Origin: Halarsenatibacter sp964462585
GTDB taxonomy: Bacteria; Bacillota; Halanaerobiia; Halanaerobiales; Halarsenatibacteraceae
Assembly (NCBI GenBank): GCA_964462585.1
Contig: CAYXAK010000030.1
Location: forward strand, 1 to 22,445
DNA length: 22,445 nt
Direction: 5' to 3'
The notes under the pieces are model-generated. The model searched no databases and was not told where the DNA came from. It saw only the letters and a program-made list of their open reading frames with translations. Shown here one piece after another: positions 7,408 through 15,301 of this stretch. Every line of letters begins with the position of its first letter. Within the stretch, counting starts at the first letter, position 1. The position numbers and the translations under genes are program-made.

Positions 7408-8486
7408 AACTGAGTTTCCCCTATATGGAATCACCTGTGGTATACTATAAAATCTTTGATCTGCTCGGCCATGATGTGGTCAAACCGCCCCGGCCCACAC
7501 AGAAGACTTTCAATCTGGGTGTTAAATATGCCCCGGAATTCGCCTGCTTTCCCCTCAAGGTGACGCTGGGCAATATGATCGAGCTCTACGAACAGGGAGT
7601 CGATACCATCGTCACCAGCGGAGGTTACGGACCCTGCCGGGCCGGCTACTACGGAGAGCTGCAGCAGAAGATACTGGATGATCTGGGCTATGATATAGAT
7701 ATCGTCATCTTCGAGCAGGTCAAGGGTGACTGGAAGGACTTTCTGGATAATGTGCGCCTGCTCAAAAAGAACACAAATATCATCAATCTTTTGAGGAGCG
7801 TCTATATAGGCTACAAAATATCACATTCCATGGACAGGATGCTGAAAAAGCTGCATATCAGAAGGGCTCATGCCGAGGATAAGAGGGCCCTGACCGAGCT
7901 CTGGGATGAGATACAGGAGAGGTATCTTGATGTCTCTTCCAGCGGAGATGTGGATGAGGTCGAGGAATGGGCTTCGAGTGAGCTGGACAGGCTGGGCGGG
8001 CCCATCCCCTCAGACCGCGAGCGCCTGCGGGTCGGCATTGTGGGCGAGATTTACGTGGTCATGGAAGGTTCCACAAATAATTTCATCGAGAGGATGCTGA
8101 ACAAGATGGATGTCGAGGTGGAGAGATCTCACTATCTCTCCGAATATATCGACAGCCACATGGTCCCCTGGAAGAAGAAGGAATATCAGCATATTCTGGA
8201 AAAGGGCGATCAGTATTTTGAGCATGTCATAGGCGGCCATGCCAAGAGATCGCTGGGCCATATCATCGATTACAAACAGCGGGGTTTTGACGGTGTTGTT
8301 CATCTTAAGCCTTTCGGCTGTCTGCCCGAGGTGGTCTCGCAGAGCATGCTCGATAGAGTATCGGAGGATCTGAATATACCCATACTGCCCATGTCGATAG
8401 ATGAACAGACTGCCAAAGCTCACATGAAGACCAGGCTGGAGGCTTTTCTCGATCTGATCAAGCAGAAAAAGGAGGAAATAGCATGA
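7404..8486 (+). CDS. Three-cysteine Fe-S protein, COG3581 type
   Basis: A 360-residue partner of the previous protein. It carries C48 (PEFACFPLKVTLGN), C78 (GGYGPCRAGYYGELQ) and C306 (KPFGCLPEV), the same three positions seen as C52/C89/C267 in its neighbour, and the same C-terminal IDEQTAKAH-x-x-TRLEAFLDL block. Two three-cysteine sets in two subunits are what a bridged pair of 4Fe-4S clusters, or one cluster per subunit, would need. In some bacteria these two families and the activase occur fused in one long protein (established knowledge, recalled). Here they are separate genes joined by ATGA overlaps on both sides. No substrate can be inferred. Confidence 0.85.
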   Translation: MKLSFPYMESPVVYYKIFDLLGHDVVKPPRPTQKTFNLGVKYAPEFACFPLKVTLGNMIELYEQGVDTIVTSGGYGPCRAGYYGELQQKILDDLGYDIDIVIFEQVKGDWKDFLDNVRLLKKNTNIINLLRSVYIGYKISHSMDRMLKKLHIRRAHAEDKRALTELWDEIQERYLDVSSSGDVDEVEEWASSELDRLGGPIPSDRERLRVGIVGEIYVVMEGSTNNFIERMLNKMDVEVERSHYLSEYIDSHMVPWKKKEYQHILEKGDQYFEHVIGGHAKRSLGHIIDYKQRGFDGVVHLKPFGCLPEVVSQSMLDRVSEDLNIPILPMSIDEQTAKAHMKTRLEAFLDLIKQKKEEIA

Positions 8487-9476
8487 AGGATCTGTTTCTG
8501 GGAGTGGATATAGGTTCTGTCAGCATAAATATCGTCGGTATAGATGCTGATAAGAACATACAGTTCAAACTTTACGAGCGCAATCCCGGTCAGCCCGTTG
8601 AGGTGGTCAAGTCCGGGCTGAAGCAGCTCAACCGGGAACTAAAAGATGAATACGAGGTTTCAGGTGTCGGTGTTACCGGTTCAGGCCGCCAGCTGATAGG
8701 ATATATACTGGGGGCAGATGTGGTCAAGAATGAGATCACAGCCCACGCCACCGCCACCATAGATCAGGTGCCTGAAGTGGGCACCATATTTGAAATCGGC
8801 GGCCAGGACTCCAAGCTGACCATAATCGAGAACGGGATAGTCACCGATTTTGCCATGAATACAGTCTGTGCGGCGGGCACAGGCTCCTTTCTCGATCATC
8901 AGGCCGACAGGCTCGGCGTGGAGATCGAGGAGTTCGGAGGGCTGGCCCTGGAGGCCGACAAGGATGTGCGCATAGCCGGCCGCTGCACCGTCTTCGCCGA
9001 ATCGGATATGATCTCCAAGCAGCAGTTCGGCTTCACCAAACCCGAGATCATCAACGGGCTCTGCCAGGCCCTGGTCCGCAACTATTTCAACAACCTGGTG
9101 CGGGGCAAGGACCTTCCCGGCAAATATGTCTTCCAGGGTGGTGTGGCCGCAAATGTAGGTATCAAAGCCGCCATCGAAGATGAGATAGACAGCGAGGTCA
9201 TAATCCCCGAGAACCACGATGTCATGGGTGCTATAGGTATAGCAATGCTGGCCCGCGAGGAGATAATGTACAGCGATCAGACCACAGATTTCAAGGGCTT
9301 CTCCCTCACCCACGACAATTTCGAAACCACCAGCTTTATCTGTGAAGACTGTGCCAACGAATGTGAGGTTATCAGGGTGCAGGCCAACAATCAGACCATA
9401 GCCATGACAGGTGATCGCTGCGGCAAGTGGGCCGACAGTCCCCAGGCTATGGATCAGAAGGATGAGAACCTGGCCT
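8483..9476 (+). CDS. BadF/HgdC-type ATP-dependent activase, 3' end in gap
   Basis: ATPase of the acetate/sugar kinase-Hsp70-actin superfamily that fires single low-potential electrons into 2-hydroxyacyl-CoA dehydratase-type partners at the cost of ATP. Visible are the phosphate-1 loop GVDIGSVS (7-14), EIGGQDSKLT (104-113), C129 in NTVCAAGTGSF and C168 in GRCTVFAESDM. In HgdC the matching two cysteines per monomer hold one 4Fe-4S cluster between two subunits. FQGGVAAN (217-224) is the adenosine block. Beyond residue 280 there is an added segment with C287, C290, C294 and C313. The gene runs into an N gap after residue 331, so the C-terminus is unseen. Overlaps the upstream gene by ATGA. Confidence 0.92.
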
Positions 9477-9576
9477 NNNNNNNNNNNNNNNNNNNNNNNN
9501 NNNNNNNNNNNNNNNNNNNNNNNNNNNNNNNNNNNNNNNNNNNNNNNNNNNNNNNNNNNNNNNNNNNNNNNNNNNN
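9477..9576. other. Assembly gap (100 N)
   Basis: Exactly 100 N, a placeholder of unknown true length. It hides the end of the activase gene, any further gene of that operon, and the promoter and 5' end of the MoxR gene. Confidence 0.98.
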
Positions 9577-10443
9577 GCTCTTCTGGCCCGGGGGCACGTT
9601 CTCTTCGACGATGTGCCGGGAGTGGGCAAAACCAGGATGGCAGCCTCTCTGGCCCGCTCACTGGGGGTTGACTTTTCCCGGGTGCAGTTCACACCCGACC
9701 TGCAGCCGGCCGATGTCACAGGTCTTTACTATTACAACCAGAAGCAGAATGAGTTCGAGCTGAGGCTGGGACCGGTCCATACCAATATACTGCTGGCCGA
9801 TGAGATAAACAGAGCGGTGCCGCGCACCCAGGCCAGTTTGATGGAGGTCATGGAGGAGAGACAGGTGACAATAGAAGGTGAGACACACGAGCTGCAGGAG
9901 CCCTTTCTGGTGGTGGCCACCCAGAACCCGGTGGAGATGGAGGGGACATTTCCCCTGCCCGAGGCCCAGCTGGACAGGTTTCTCTTCCGCCTGGAGGTGG
10001 GCTATCCCGCTGAGGACGAGGAGCAGAGCATACTGCGCAGCTACCGGCAGGAGGATCCTTTCTTCCAGCTGGAGGAGGTCATGAGCCGTGAGAATATCGT
10101 CGGTCTGCAGGAAGAGGCCGACGATGTAAAGGTGAATGAACCGGTGGTGGAATACATAACAAAACTGGCCCGCACCACACGCGAGCACGACAGGGTTCGC
10201 CTGGGGCTGAGCCCCCGGGCCACGCTGGCACTGATGCGGGCGGCCAGAGCCAGGGCCCTGCTCTACAGCCGCTCCTATGTGCTGCCGGATGATGTGCAGA
10301 CGGTCTTCCCCCGGGTGGCCTCGCACAGGCTGCTCTTAAAGGAGGAAGCATCCATACACGGTCTGGAGGCTGAAGATGTGATAGAATCAGTTCTGGATGG
10401 AGTCGATGTGCCTGTAGAAGGTGCGGGGGAGGGAGAGATCTAA
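9577..10443 (+). CDS. MoxR-family AAA+ ATPase, 5' end in gap
   Basis: Chaperone-like AAA+ ATPase of the MoxR family. The frame is open from the gap edge: ALLARGHVLFDDVPGVGKT is the usual MoxR start of the ATPase core. Walker A PGVGKT is at 9616-9633, Walker B is NILLADEINRA, sensor 1 is ATQNP, and EGTFPLPEAQLDRFLF follows. The C-terminal lid contains LGLSPRATLALMRAARARAL. Roughly the first 40-50 residues are missing in the gap. MoxR proteins usually work with VWA-type partners, and the next gene (DUF58) starts one base after its stop codon, so they form one transcription unit. Confidence 0.95.
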   Translation, partial: ALLARGHVLFDDVPGVGKTRMAASLARSLGVDFSRVQFTPDLQPADVTGLYYYNQKQNEFELRLGPVHTNILLADEINRAVPRTQASLMEVMEERQVTIEGETHELQEPFLVVATQNPVEMEGTFPLPEAQLDRFLFRLEVGYPAEDEEQSILRSYRQEDPFFQLEEVMSRENIVGLQEEADDVKVNEPVVEYITKLARTTREHDRVRLGLSPRATLALMRAARARALLYSRSYVLPDDVQTVFPRVASHRLLLKEEASIHGLEAEDVIESVLDGVDVPVEGAGEGEI

Positions 10444-11670
10444 GTGCAGGGACTCTCCAGGTTGAGAAACTGGGCGCTCATATTTCTGATACTGCTGGGG
10501 ATCGGTGTCCGCCAGAGCTATCCAGCTCTGATCTGGGGCTCGCTGCTGGCGCTGACACTGCTCGTGATCTCCTTTCTCTGGAGCTTCTTTGCCCTGAGGA
10601 GGCTGGAGCTGGAGGCGGAGCTGAGCAGAAATCCCATCACCGCCGGGGAGGAGACAGAGTTCGTGCTCACACTGGAAAACCGCAAGCCCCTGCCTGTCTT
10701 CTGGCTCAAGGTCTTCTGTTATTTTTCCGGGGGAATAAAATTCAGGGAGAGCGGCTATCTGGAAAACGTCCCCGGCAACCGTCAGTTTTTCCAGGACAGC
10801 GTGCGGCTCAACTGGTATCAGCGGGTGCGCAGAAGCTATGCTCTAGCTCCCGCCCACAGGGGCAGATACAGGATGGACAGATCGGCCTTCTCCTATGACG
10901 GTTTTCTGGGGCTTTTCTCCCGGGAGCAGGGAGCGGACAGCGCGCTGGAGCTTATGGTATATCCCCGGCTCTATCCCGTGCTGGGCGGTGACTTTCTGGC
11001 CCGCAGGCCCCGGGGTGAAAAGATGACCAGGGGCTGGATCTTTACCGATCGCAGCAATATAGTCGGTGTCAGGGATTATCAGTCAGGCGATGATTTCAAG
11101 AGGATAAACTGGAAGGTGACGGCCCGGCATAATGAGCTGAAATCCGATATCTACAATCCCACACTGCAGAAGCAGGTGGAGATAGTGCTCGATGTCAGGA
11201 CCACCGATTACAGGTGGGAGGGATTTGCCCCCCGCAGGCTGGAGGGGCTGATCTCGGCAGCCGGGTCACTGGCCCGACATTTTCTCCGGCGGGATTATGC
11301 CGTGGGCATCATAAGCAATGGTGTGCGCCGCGGTGGCGGAGATATGCGGGTGGAGCCGGGCCAGAGCGAGGGACAGCTGGAGGAGATACTGAAAAACCTG
11401 GCCTCACTGCAGCCCATATTCCGCCGTGGAGTCGAGGAGCTGGCCCCCCGGCTGAAAGGGGAAGCGGAGATCATAATACTCTCCTCCCGGCCCGGACTCA
11501 TGGCTGACAGCGCGGACCACTTTCCCGCCCGCCCCTATCTGCTGATCCAGGATGAGTTGGGGGAAGAGCCGGGAGAGATTCCGGCCGGCTTCCGGCCCTA
11601 TAGATGCAGCTTCAGCGGGGGTGATGATGATGGATGCTTCAGCATTGAAGCCCTCACAGCTCATAAATAA
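10444..11670 (+). CDS. DUF58 domain membrane-anchored protein
   Basis: A 408-residue partner of MoxR. Two hydrophobic segments at about residues 8-22 and 27-50 anchor it in the membrane. The DUF58 signature VGVRDYQSGDDFKRINWKVTARHNELK is at about 207-233. A VWA-like fold follows, but the usual DxSxS metal site reads D250-V-R-T-T, so it is probably degenerate. It starts with GTG directly after the TAA of the MoxR gene. MoxR-DUF58 pairs are common in bacteria and are thought to act in assembly or maturation of cell-surface complexes. The exact role here is unknown. Confidence 0.9.
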   Translation: MQGLSRLRNWALIFLILLGIGVRQSYPALIWGSLLALTLLVISFLWSFFALRRLELEAELSRNPITAGEETEFVLTLENRKPLPVFWLKVFCYFSGGIKFRESGYLENVPGNRQFFQDSVRLNWYQRVRRSYALAPAHRGRYRMDRSAFSYDGFLGLFSREQGADSALELMVYPRLYPVLGGDFLARRPRGEKMTRGWIFTDRSNIVGVRDYQSGDDFKRINWKVTARHNELKSDIYNPTLQKQVEIVLDVRTTDYRWEGFAPRRLEGLISAAGSLARHFLRRDYAVGIISNGVRRGGGDMRVEPGQSEGQLEEILKNLASLQPIFRRGVEELAPRLKGEAEIIILSSRPGLMADSADHFPARPYLLIQDELGEEPGEIPAGFRPYRCSFSGGDDDGCFSIEALTAHK

Positions 11671-12991
11671 ATTTTTGCTGGCCGGCTTCTGGCTTTTGAT
11701 ACTGCGCCATCCCGCCGCGGGTCTGCTGGTCGATCTGGAGGGGTTTGTGCCCGGAGCGGAGATGGATTACTGGATATTCGGAGGTCTGGCCCTGTTATCG
11801 CTGGGTACTCATCTCATCGATAACTCCAGACTCTCAGATCGCCTGCAGCGGCTTTTCAGCCTGGTTCTGCCGGCCGCAGTGGCCCTGATTCCGGTGGTGG
11901 TCGGCTGGCCGCCTGTGGCCTTTATCGTCTTCACGCTCATACTCTATATCCTGGCCATCAGGGGCAGCATGTACGGGGGGAGGGTCGATTTCAGCACAGA
12001 CCTGCCCTGGATTCTGCTCATATATCTGGGGGCGATCTATGCCGGCAGCAGGCTGGGGCAGACACCCGCCCTCTACGAGGTGTTTCTCTTTATCTTTCTC
12101 ATCATATGGCATGGTGTCATGCTGCAGCTGGATGAGGATAAATTTTCCGACACACCCACAGCCTTTAAGACGCTATTTCCCTTCTTTGCGGTGCTGGTGC
12201 TGGCCTCGCTGCTGCTGGCCCTGCCCTTTAATCTCCCCATAGCTGCGGCTTTTCTGGCCCTGGCTGATCTCATAGGGAGGACATTTTTCGCCCTGGTCGA
12301 CCTCATCCTCTGGCCTGTGGCCTATCTGGTGTTACCCGTCTATTATCTCTTCAGATTTCTGCAGGGTCTTTTCGGGGGAGAGCCGGAAGTGCTGGAACAG
12401 ATGATGGAGCTGGATGAAGGGGAGGAGATGGTGAGTGAATTCCAGGAAACAGCCGGTGAGAGCGCGGTTTCCGGCCTGCTGGCAGTGGTCATCATCGCCC
12501 TGCTTCTGATCTTTGCCCTCTGGCTTCTGCGCAGGTATCTGGGCTATGAGGAGAGAGAGGAGGGTTACGTAAAAGAGGAGAGGGAGGATCTGGGGGCGGC
12601 CTCGCTCTTCCGGGAGGATGTGAAGAATCTCATCTCAGGTGTGCGGGATCGATTCCGCAGAAAATCTGAGCCCGATTATGACAGGCAGGACCCCTGTCAG
12701 CGCGTGAGATACTGCTATTACTCACTGCTGAAAAACTGGCAGGATTTTAAACCCCGCCCCCGGGGAGCATCGCCCCGCCGGTATTTTGAGCTTCTGACCG
12801 GAGCTGAAGACCCGCCCCTGCTTGAGGACGAGGATATCTCGAAACAGCTGTGGCAGCTCACCAGGCTCTACGAGGATGCCCGTTACGGAGGAGAGGTATC
12901 AGAAGAAGAGGCCGGGAGAGCCGAGGAGATATGGCGCAATCTGAAAGGGATGAATTTAGAGGCAGAAGATGAAAATCAGGAGGAAGAATAA
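11630..12991 (+). CDS. Polytopic membrane protein with DUF4129-like tail
   Basis: About 453 residues with eight or so hydrophobic segments in the first 320 residues, then a cytosolic acidic linker and a C-terminal domain. The C-terminal pattern (CYYSLLKNW, RGASPRRYFE, LWQLTRLYEDARYGGE) resembles DUF4129. In many MoxR-DUF58 operons the third gene is TgpA-like, with membrane helices, an external transglutaminase domain and DUF4129. Here no transglutaminase core is present, only a shortened membrane part and the tail. The start is among three consecutive in-frame ATGs at 11624, 11627 and 11630. I favour 11630 because a GGGGGTG ribosome site ends at 11623. It overlaps the DUF58 gene by 41 bp. Confidence 0.75.
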   Translation: MDASALKPSQLINKFLLAGFWLLILRHPAAGLLVDLEGFVPGAEMDYWIFGGLALLSLGTHLIDNSRLSDRLQRLFSLVLPAAVALIPVVVGWPPVAFIVFTLILYILAIRGSMYGGRVDFSTDLPWILLIYLGAIYAGSRLGQTPALYEVFLFIFLIIWHGVMLQLDEDKFSDTPTAFKTLFPFFAVLVLASLLLALPFNLPIAAAFLALADLIGRTFFALVDLILWPVAYLVLPVYYLFRFLQGLFGGEPEVLEQMMELDEGEEMVSEFQETAGESAVSGLLAVVIIALLLIFALWLLRRYLGYEEREEGYVKEEREDLGAASLFREDVKNLISGVRDRFRRKSEPDYDRQDPCQRVRYCYYSLLKNWQDFKPRPRGASPRRYFELLTGAEDPPLLEDEDISKQLWQLTRLYEDARYGGEVSEEEAGRAEEIWRNLKGMNLEAEDENQEEE

Positions 12992-12992
12992 C

Positions 12993-13031
12993 ATGAATGA
13001 GCATACCAAAATTTGCGACGGGGAGTGTTAA
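12993..13031 (+). CDS. Possible 12-codon ORF upstream of the zinc transporter
   Basis: ATG at 12993 is preceded by a full AGGAGG (12978-12983) at 9-nt spacing and encodes MNEHTKICDGEC, ending with TAA at 13031, 3 bp before the zupT start codon. The peptide has one His and two Cys, which could bind a metal ion. The ORF also covers the ribosome site of zupT (GGGGAG 13020-13025), so its translation would affect zupT initiation. It may instead be a chance ORF. No homologue is known to me. Confidence 0.3.
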   Translation: MNEHTKICDGEC

Positions 13032-13034
13032 CAT

Positions 13035-13931
13035 ATGGAAAATCTGACACTGGCCTTTTTGCTCACTCTTTTTGCCGGGCTGTCGACCGGCTTTGGCAGC
13101 CTCTTTGCCTTTTTCACCAAAAAGACAAATATGCAGTTTCTGGCCACGGCCTTAAGTTTCTCGGCCGGTGTGATGATATTCATCTCCTTTGTGGAGCTCT
13201 TTGAGGAAGCCAATGAGGAGCTGACGGAATATTTTGCCGGAGATATGGGCTTTGTGGTCACCTTAATTGCCTTTTTTGCCGGAGTTATAATGATAATGAT
13301 CATAGATAGACTGGTGCCCGAAGCGGAAAATCCTCATCATCCCCTGGAGAAGGAGAGTGTACAGGAACTGAAGGAAGATGCGGCCGCAGTGGAAAGAGAA
13401 GGCGGTATTCCTGCGAAGGATACCGATGAAGCCGCATGGGATAATGGTGAGGAAGCCCTGGATCCCGGGGATGAGGAGGAGTTAGGCCGGGTTGGTCTGA
13501 TGTCGGCCCTGGCCATAGCCATCCATAACTTTCCCGAGGGGCTTGTGACATTTGTGGCCACACTTGCCGATCCGGCCCTGGGTATCTCCATCGCCATCGC
13601 CATAGCCCTGCACAACATCCCCGAGGGCATAGCGGTGGCCATTCCCATCTTCTATGCCACCGGCAGCAGGGTGAAATCGGTGGCCTATTCTTTTCTGGCC
13701 GGAGTGGCCGAACCGGTGGGAGCGCTGGCGGGCTATTTTGTCTTCAGAGAGTTCTTCGATGAGCTGACCTTCGGCCTCATCTTTGCCTTTGTGGCCGGTG
13801 TAATGGTCTTTATCTCCATAGATGAGCTTTTGCCAACGGCCAATAAATATGGTGGTGACGGCCATCAGGAGATATATGCCTTTATAGCCGGCATGGCCAT
13901 AATGGCCGCCACGCTTGTGGTCGTGGGTTAA
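13035..13931 (+). CDS. zupT: ZIP-family zinc/divalent metal transporter, ZupT-like
   Basis: Inner-membrane importer of zinc and related divalent metals. The two ZIP signature helices carry H164-N-F-P-E-G and H193-N-I-P-E-G, the binuclear metal site of the family. At 298 aa it is longer than E. coli ZupT (about 257 aa). The extra length is an acidic loop at residues 95-152 with a His-His pair at 101-102, between membrane segments. A GGGGAG ribosome site lies 9 bp before the ATG. It lies 43 bp after the DUF4129 gene with no visible terminator or promoter between, so it may be read from the MoxR operon. Metal preference is not determined by the sequence. Confidence 0.9.
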   Translation: MENLTLAFLLTLFAGLSTGFGSLFAFFTKKTNMQFLATALSFSAGVMIFISFVELFEEANEELTEYFAGDMGFVVTLIAFFAGVIMIMIIDRLVPEAENPHHPLEKESVQELKEDAAAVEREGGIPAKDTDEAAWDNGEEALDPGDEEELGRVGLMSALAIAIHNFPEGLVTFVATLADPALGISIAIAIALHNIPEGIAVAIPIFYATGSRVKSVAYSFLAGVAEPVGALAGYFVFREFFDELTFGLIFAFVAGVMVFISIDELLPTANKYGGDGHQEIYAFIAGMAIMAATLVVVG

Positions 13932-13944
13932 ACTGCAATCCAAT

Positions 13945-13957
13945 CGGACCCTGTCCG
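13945..13957. terminator. Weak hairpin after zupT
   Basis: CGGAC-CCT-GTCCG forms a short 5-bp stem 14 bp after the zupT stop, without a T tract. It is the only hairpin visible between the convergent zupT and aldo/keto reductase genes and is at best a weak terminator. Confidence 0.25.
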
Positions 13958-13964
13958 GCTTAAA

Positions 13965-14034
13965 TGATCACCCGCTCACCTGCTCACCCGCTGATCATCC
14001 GCTGACCACCTGATCATTCGTTTTGATCATTCGC
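13965..14034. repeat. Degenerate TGATCA-type short repeat array
   Basis: Six imperfect copies of an 11-base unit near TGATCAYCCGC begin at 13965, 13981, 13992, 14003, 14011 and 14024, spaced 8-16 bases apart. The last copy overlaps the final codons and stop of the aldo/keto reductase gene. Unit length and irregular spacing rule out a CRISPR array. It may be a degenerating microsatellite or a cluster of protein-binding sites. Confidence 0.6.
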
Positions 14035-15166
14035 TGAAGTATTCATCGACCTCGGGCATGAGCTCCGATATCGGCAGATTCTGGGGGCATTTATCCTCAC
14101 ATTCGCGGCACTGAATGCAGGATTCTGCCCTCTTTTCCGCATCTATCCTCTGGTAGGATTCCATCATCTCCTCGAAATTGTCATAGAGGTGGGACTGATT
14201 GTAGTAATCGAAGATTCTGGGTATCCATATATCTTCGGGGCAGGGAACACAGTAACTGCAGCCGGTGCAGTCCACGGGGGCTAAATTGCGCATTTTGTCC
14301 GCAGCCCTCTCCACCAGCTCAATCTCCTTCCCGGGCAGGCTGCCCGGCTCGGAGCGGGAGGCGGTTCTGACGTTTTCCTGGACCTCTTTCAGCCGGCTCA
14401 TGCCGCTTAAAACCAGCGATATTCTCTCATCATCCCACAGCCACTCCAGGGCCCTGCCGGCAGGTGAGATATCTCGGTCGCTCTCCTGCCATATTTCTCT
14501 GACGGCTGTGGGCGGCTTCCTGGCCAGCAGGCCGCCGCGCAGAGGCTCCATGACTATGACCTCCAGGCCCCTGCTGCTGGCGTATTCCAGCCCCTTTTCA
14601 CCGGCCTGGTATTCTTTGTCCAGATAGTTATACTGGATCTGGCAGAAATCCCAGCCCGGGAAGTGATCCACTATCTCCTCGAAGACCGGATACTCATCGT
14701 GGAAGGAGAAGCCCAGATAGTCTATCAGTCCTTCCTCTCTTTTCTGAACCATCCAGTCTGTGACATCAAATTCCTTCAGCTCATCCCAGCGGTCCCGGTT
14801 GAGGGAATGGAGCAGGTAGAAGTCGATATAATCGGTCTGGAGCTTTTTCAGCTGCTGTTCCAGATAGTAATCGAGATCGGCGGGCTCTTCAATCTCCGGC
14901 GGGGGGAGCTTGGTGGCCAGAAAGATATCGTCTCTGGTCCGGCGCTGGCTCAGATATTCGCCCAGAAAATTCTCGCTCTCACCGCCGTGATAGTACCAGG
15001 CGGTATCGAGATAATTGACGCCATTTTTCAGGGCATAATCCAGCATCTCCGCCGATTTTTTGTAATCTATGTTTTCAGAGCTCTCATCGACCGTGGGAAA
15101 GCGCATGCAGCCAAAACCCAGGGCTGAAACCTCTTCGTCGACAGCTTTTAGATGGCGGTAATGCAT
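14027..15166 (-). CDS. Aldo/keto reductase with C-terminal 2x[4Fe-4S] domain
   Basis: A 379-residue fusion. Residues 1 to about 290 form an aldo/keto reductase barrel with the tetrad D54, Y59, K86 and H120. The C-terminal part carries two 4Fe-4S motifs: C300, C303, C306, C309 (the last spacing is shorter than usual) and C350, C353, C356, C360. Proteins of this layout are widespread in anaerobes and are annotated as ferredoxin-type oxidoreductases; the physiological substrate is generally unknown. GGAGGG precedes the ATG by 7 nt. It lies downstream of tryptophanase on the same strand, with a sequence gap between, and is probably co-transcribed with it. Confidence 0.92.
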   Translation of the reverse strand: MHYRHLKAVDEEVSALGFGCMRFPTVDESSENIDYKKSAEMLDYALKNGVNYLDTAWYYHGGESENFLGEYLSQRRTRDDIFLATKLPPPEIEEPADLDYYLEQQLKKLQTDYIDFYLLHSLNRDRWDELKEFDVTDWMVQKREEGLIDYLGFSFHDEYPVFEEIVDHFPGWDFCQIQYNYLDKEYQAGEKGLEYASSRGLEVIVMEPLRGGLLARKPPTAVREIWQESDRDISPAGRALEWLWDDERISLVLSGMSRLKEVQENVRTASRSEPGSLPGKEIELVERAADKMRNLAPVDCTGCSYCVPCPEDIWIPRIFDYYNQSHLYDNFEEMMESYQRIDAEKRAESCIQCRECEDKCPQNLPISELMPEVDEYFSE

Positions 15167-15201
15167 GTAAAGACCCTCCTTTTATTTGGGTGATGGGATC
15201 G

Positions 15202-15301
15202 NNNNNNNNNNNNNNNNNNNNNNNNNNNNNNNNNNNNNNNNNNNNNNNNNNNNNNNNNNNNNNNNNNNNNNNNNNNNNNNNNNNNNNNNNNNNNNNNNNN
15301 N
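15202..15301. other. Assembly gap (100 N)
   Basis: Exactly 100 N. It hides the last few codons of tryptophanase and the spacer to the aldo/keto reductase gene. An open frame that seems to join the two genes through the N run is an artefact. Confidence 0.98.

Noticed and set aside
8483..9763. Apparent activase protein continuing through the N run into the MoxR region
   Set aside because: The part after the gap is in a different frame from the real MoxR product; the join is made by 100 placeholder N.
11552..11629. Upstream ATG at 11552 as start of the DUF4129-tailed protein
   Set aside because: It would overlap the DUF58 gene by 119 bp with no hydrophobic or conserved content and no good ribosome site.
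13965..14034. CRISPR array
   Set aside because: Units are only about 11 bases, degenerate and irregularly spaced by 8-16 bases, with no spacers of CRISPR length and no cas genes.
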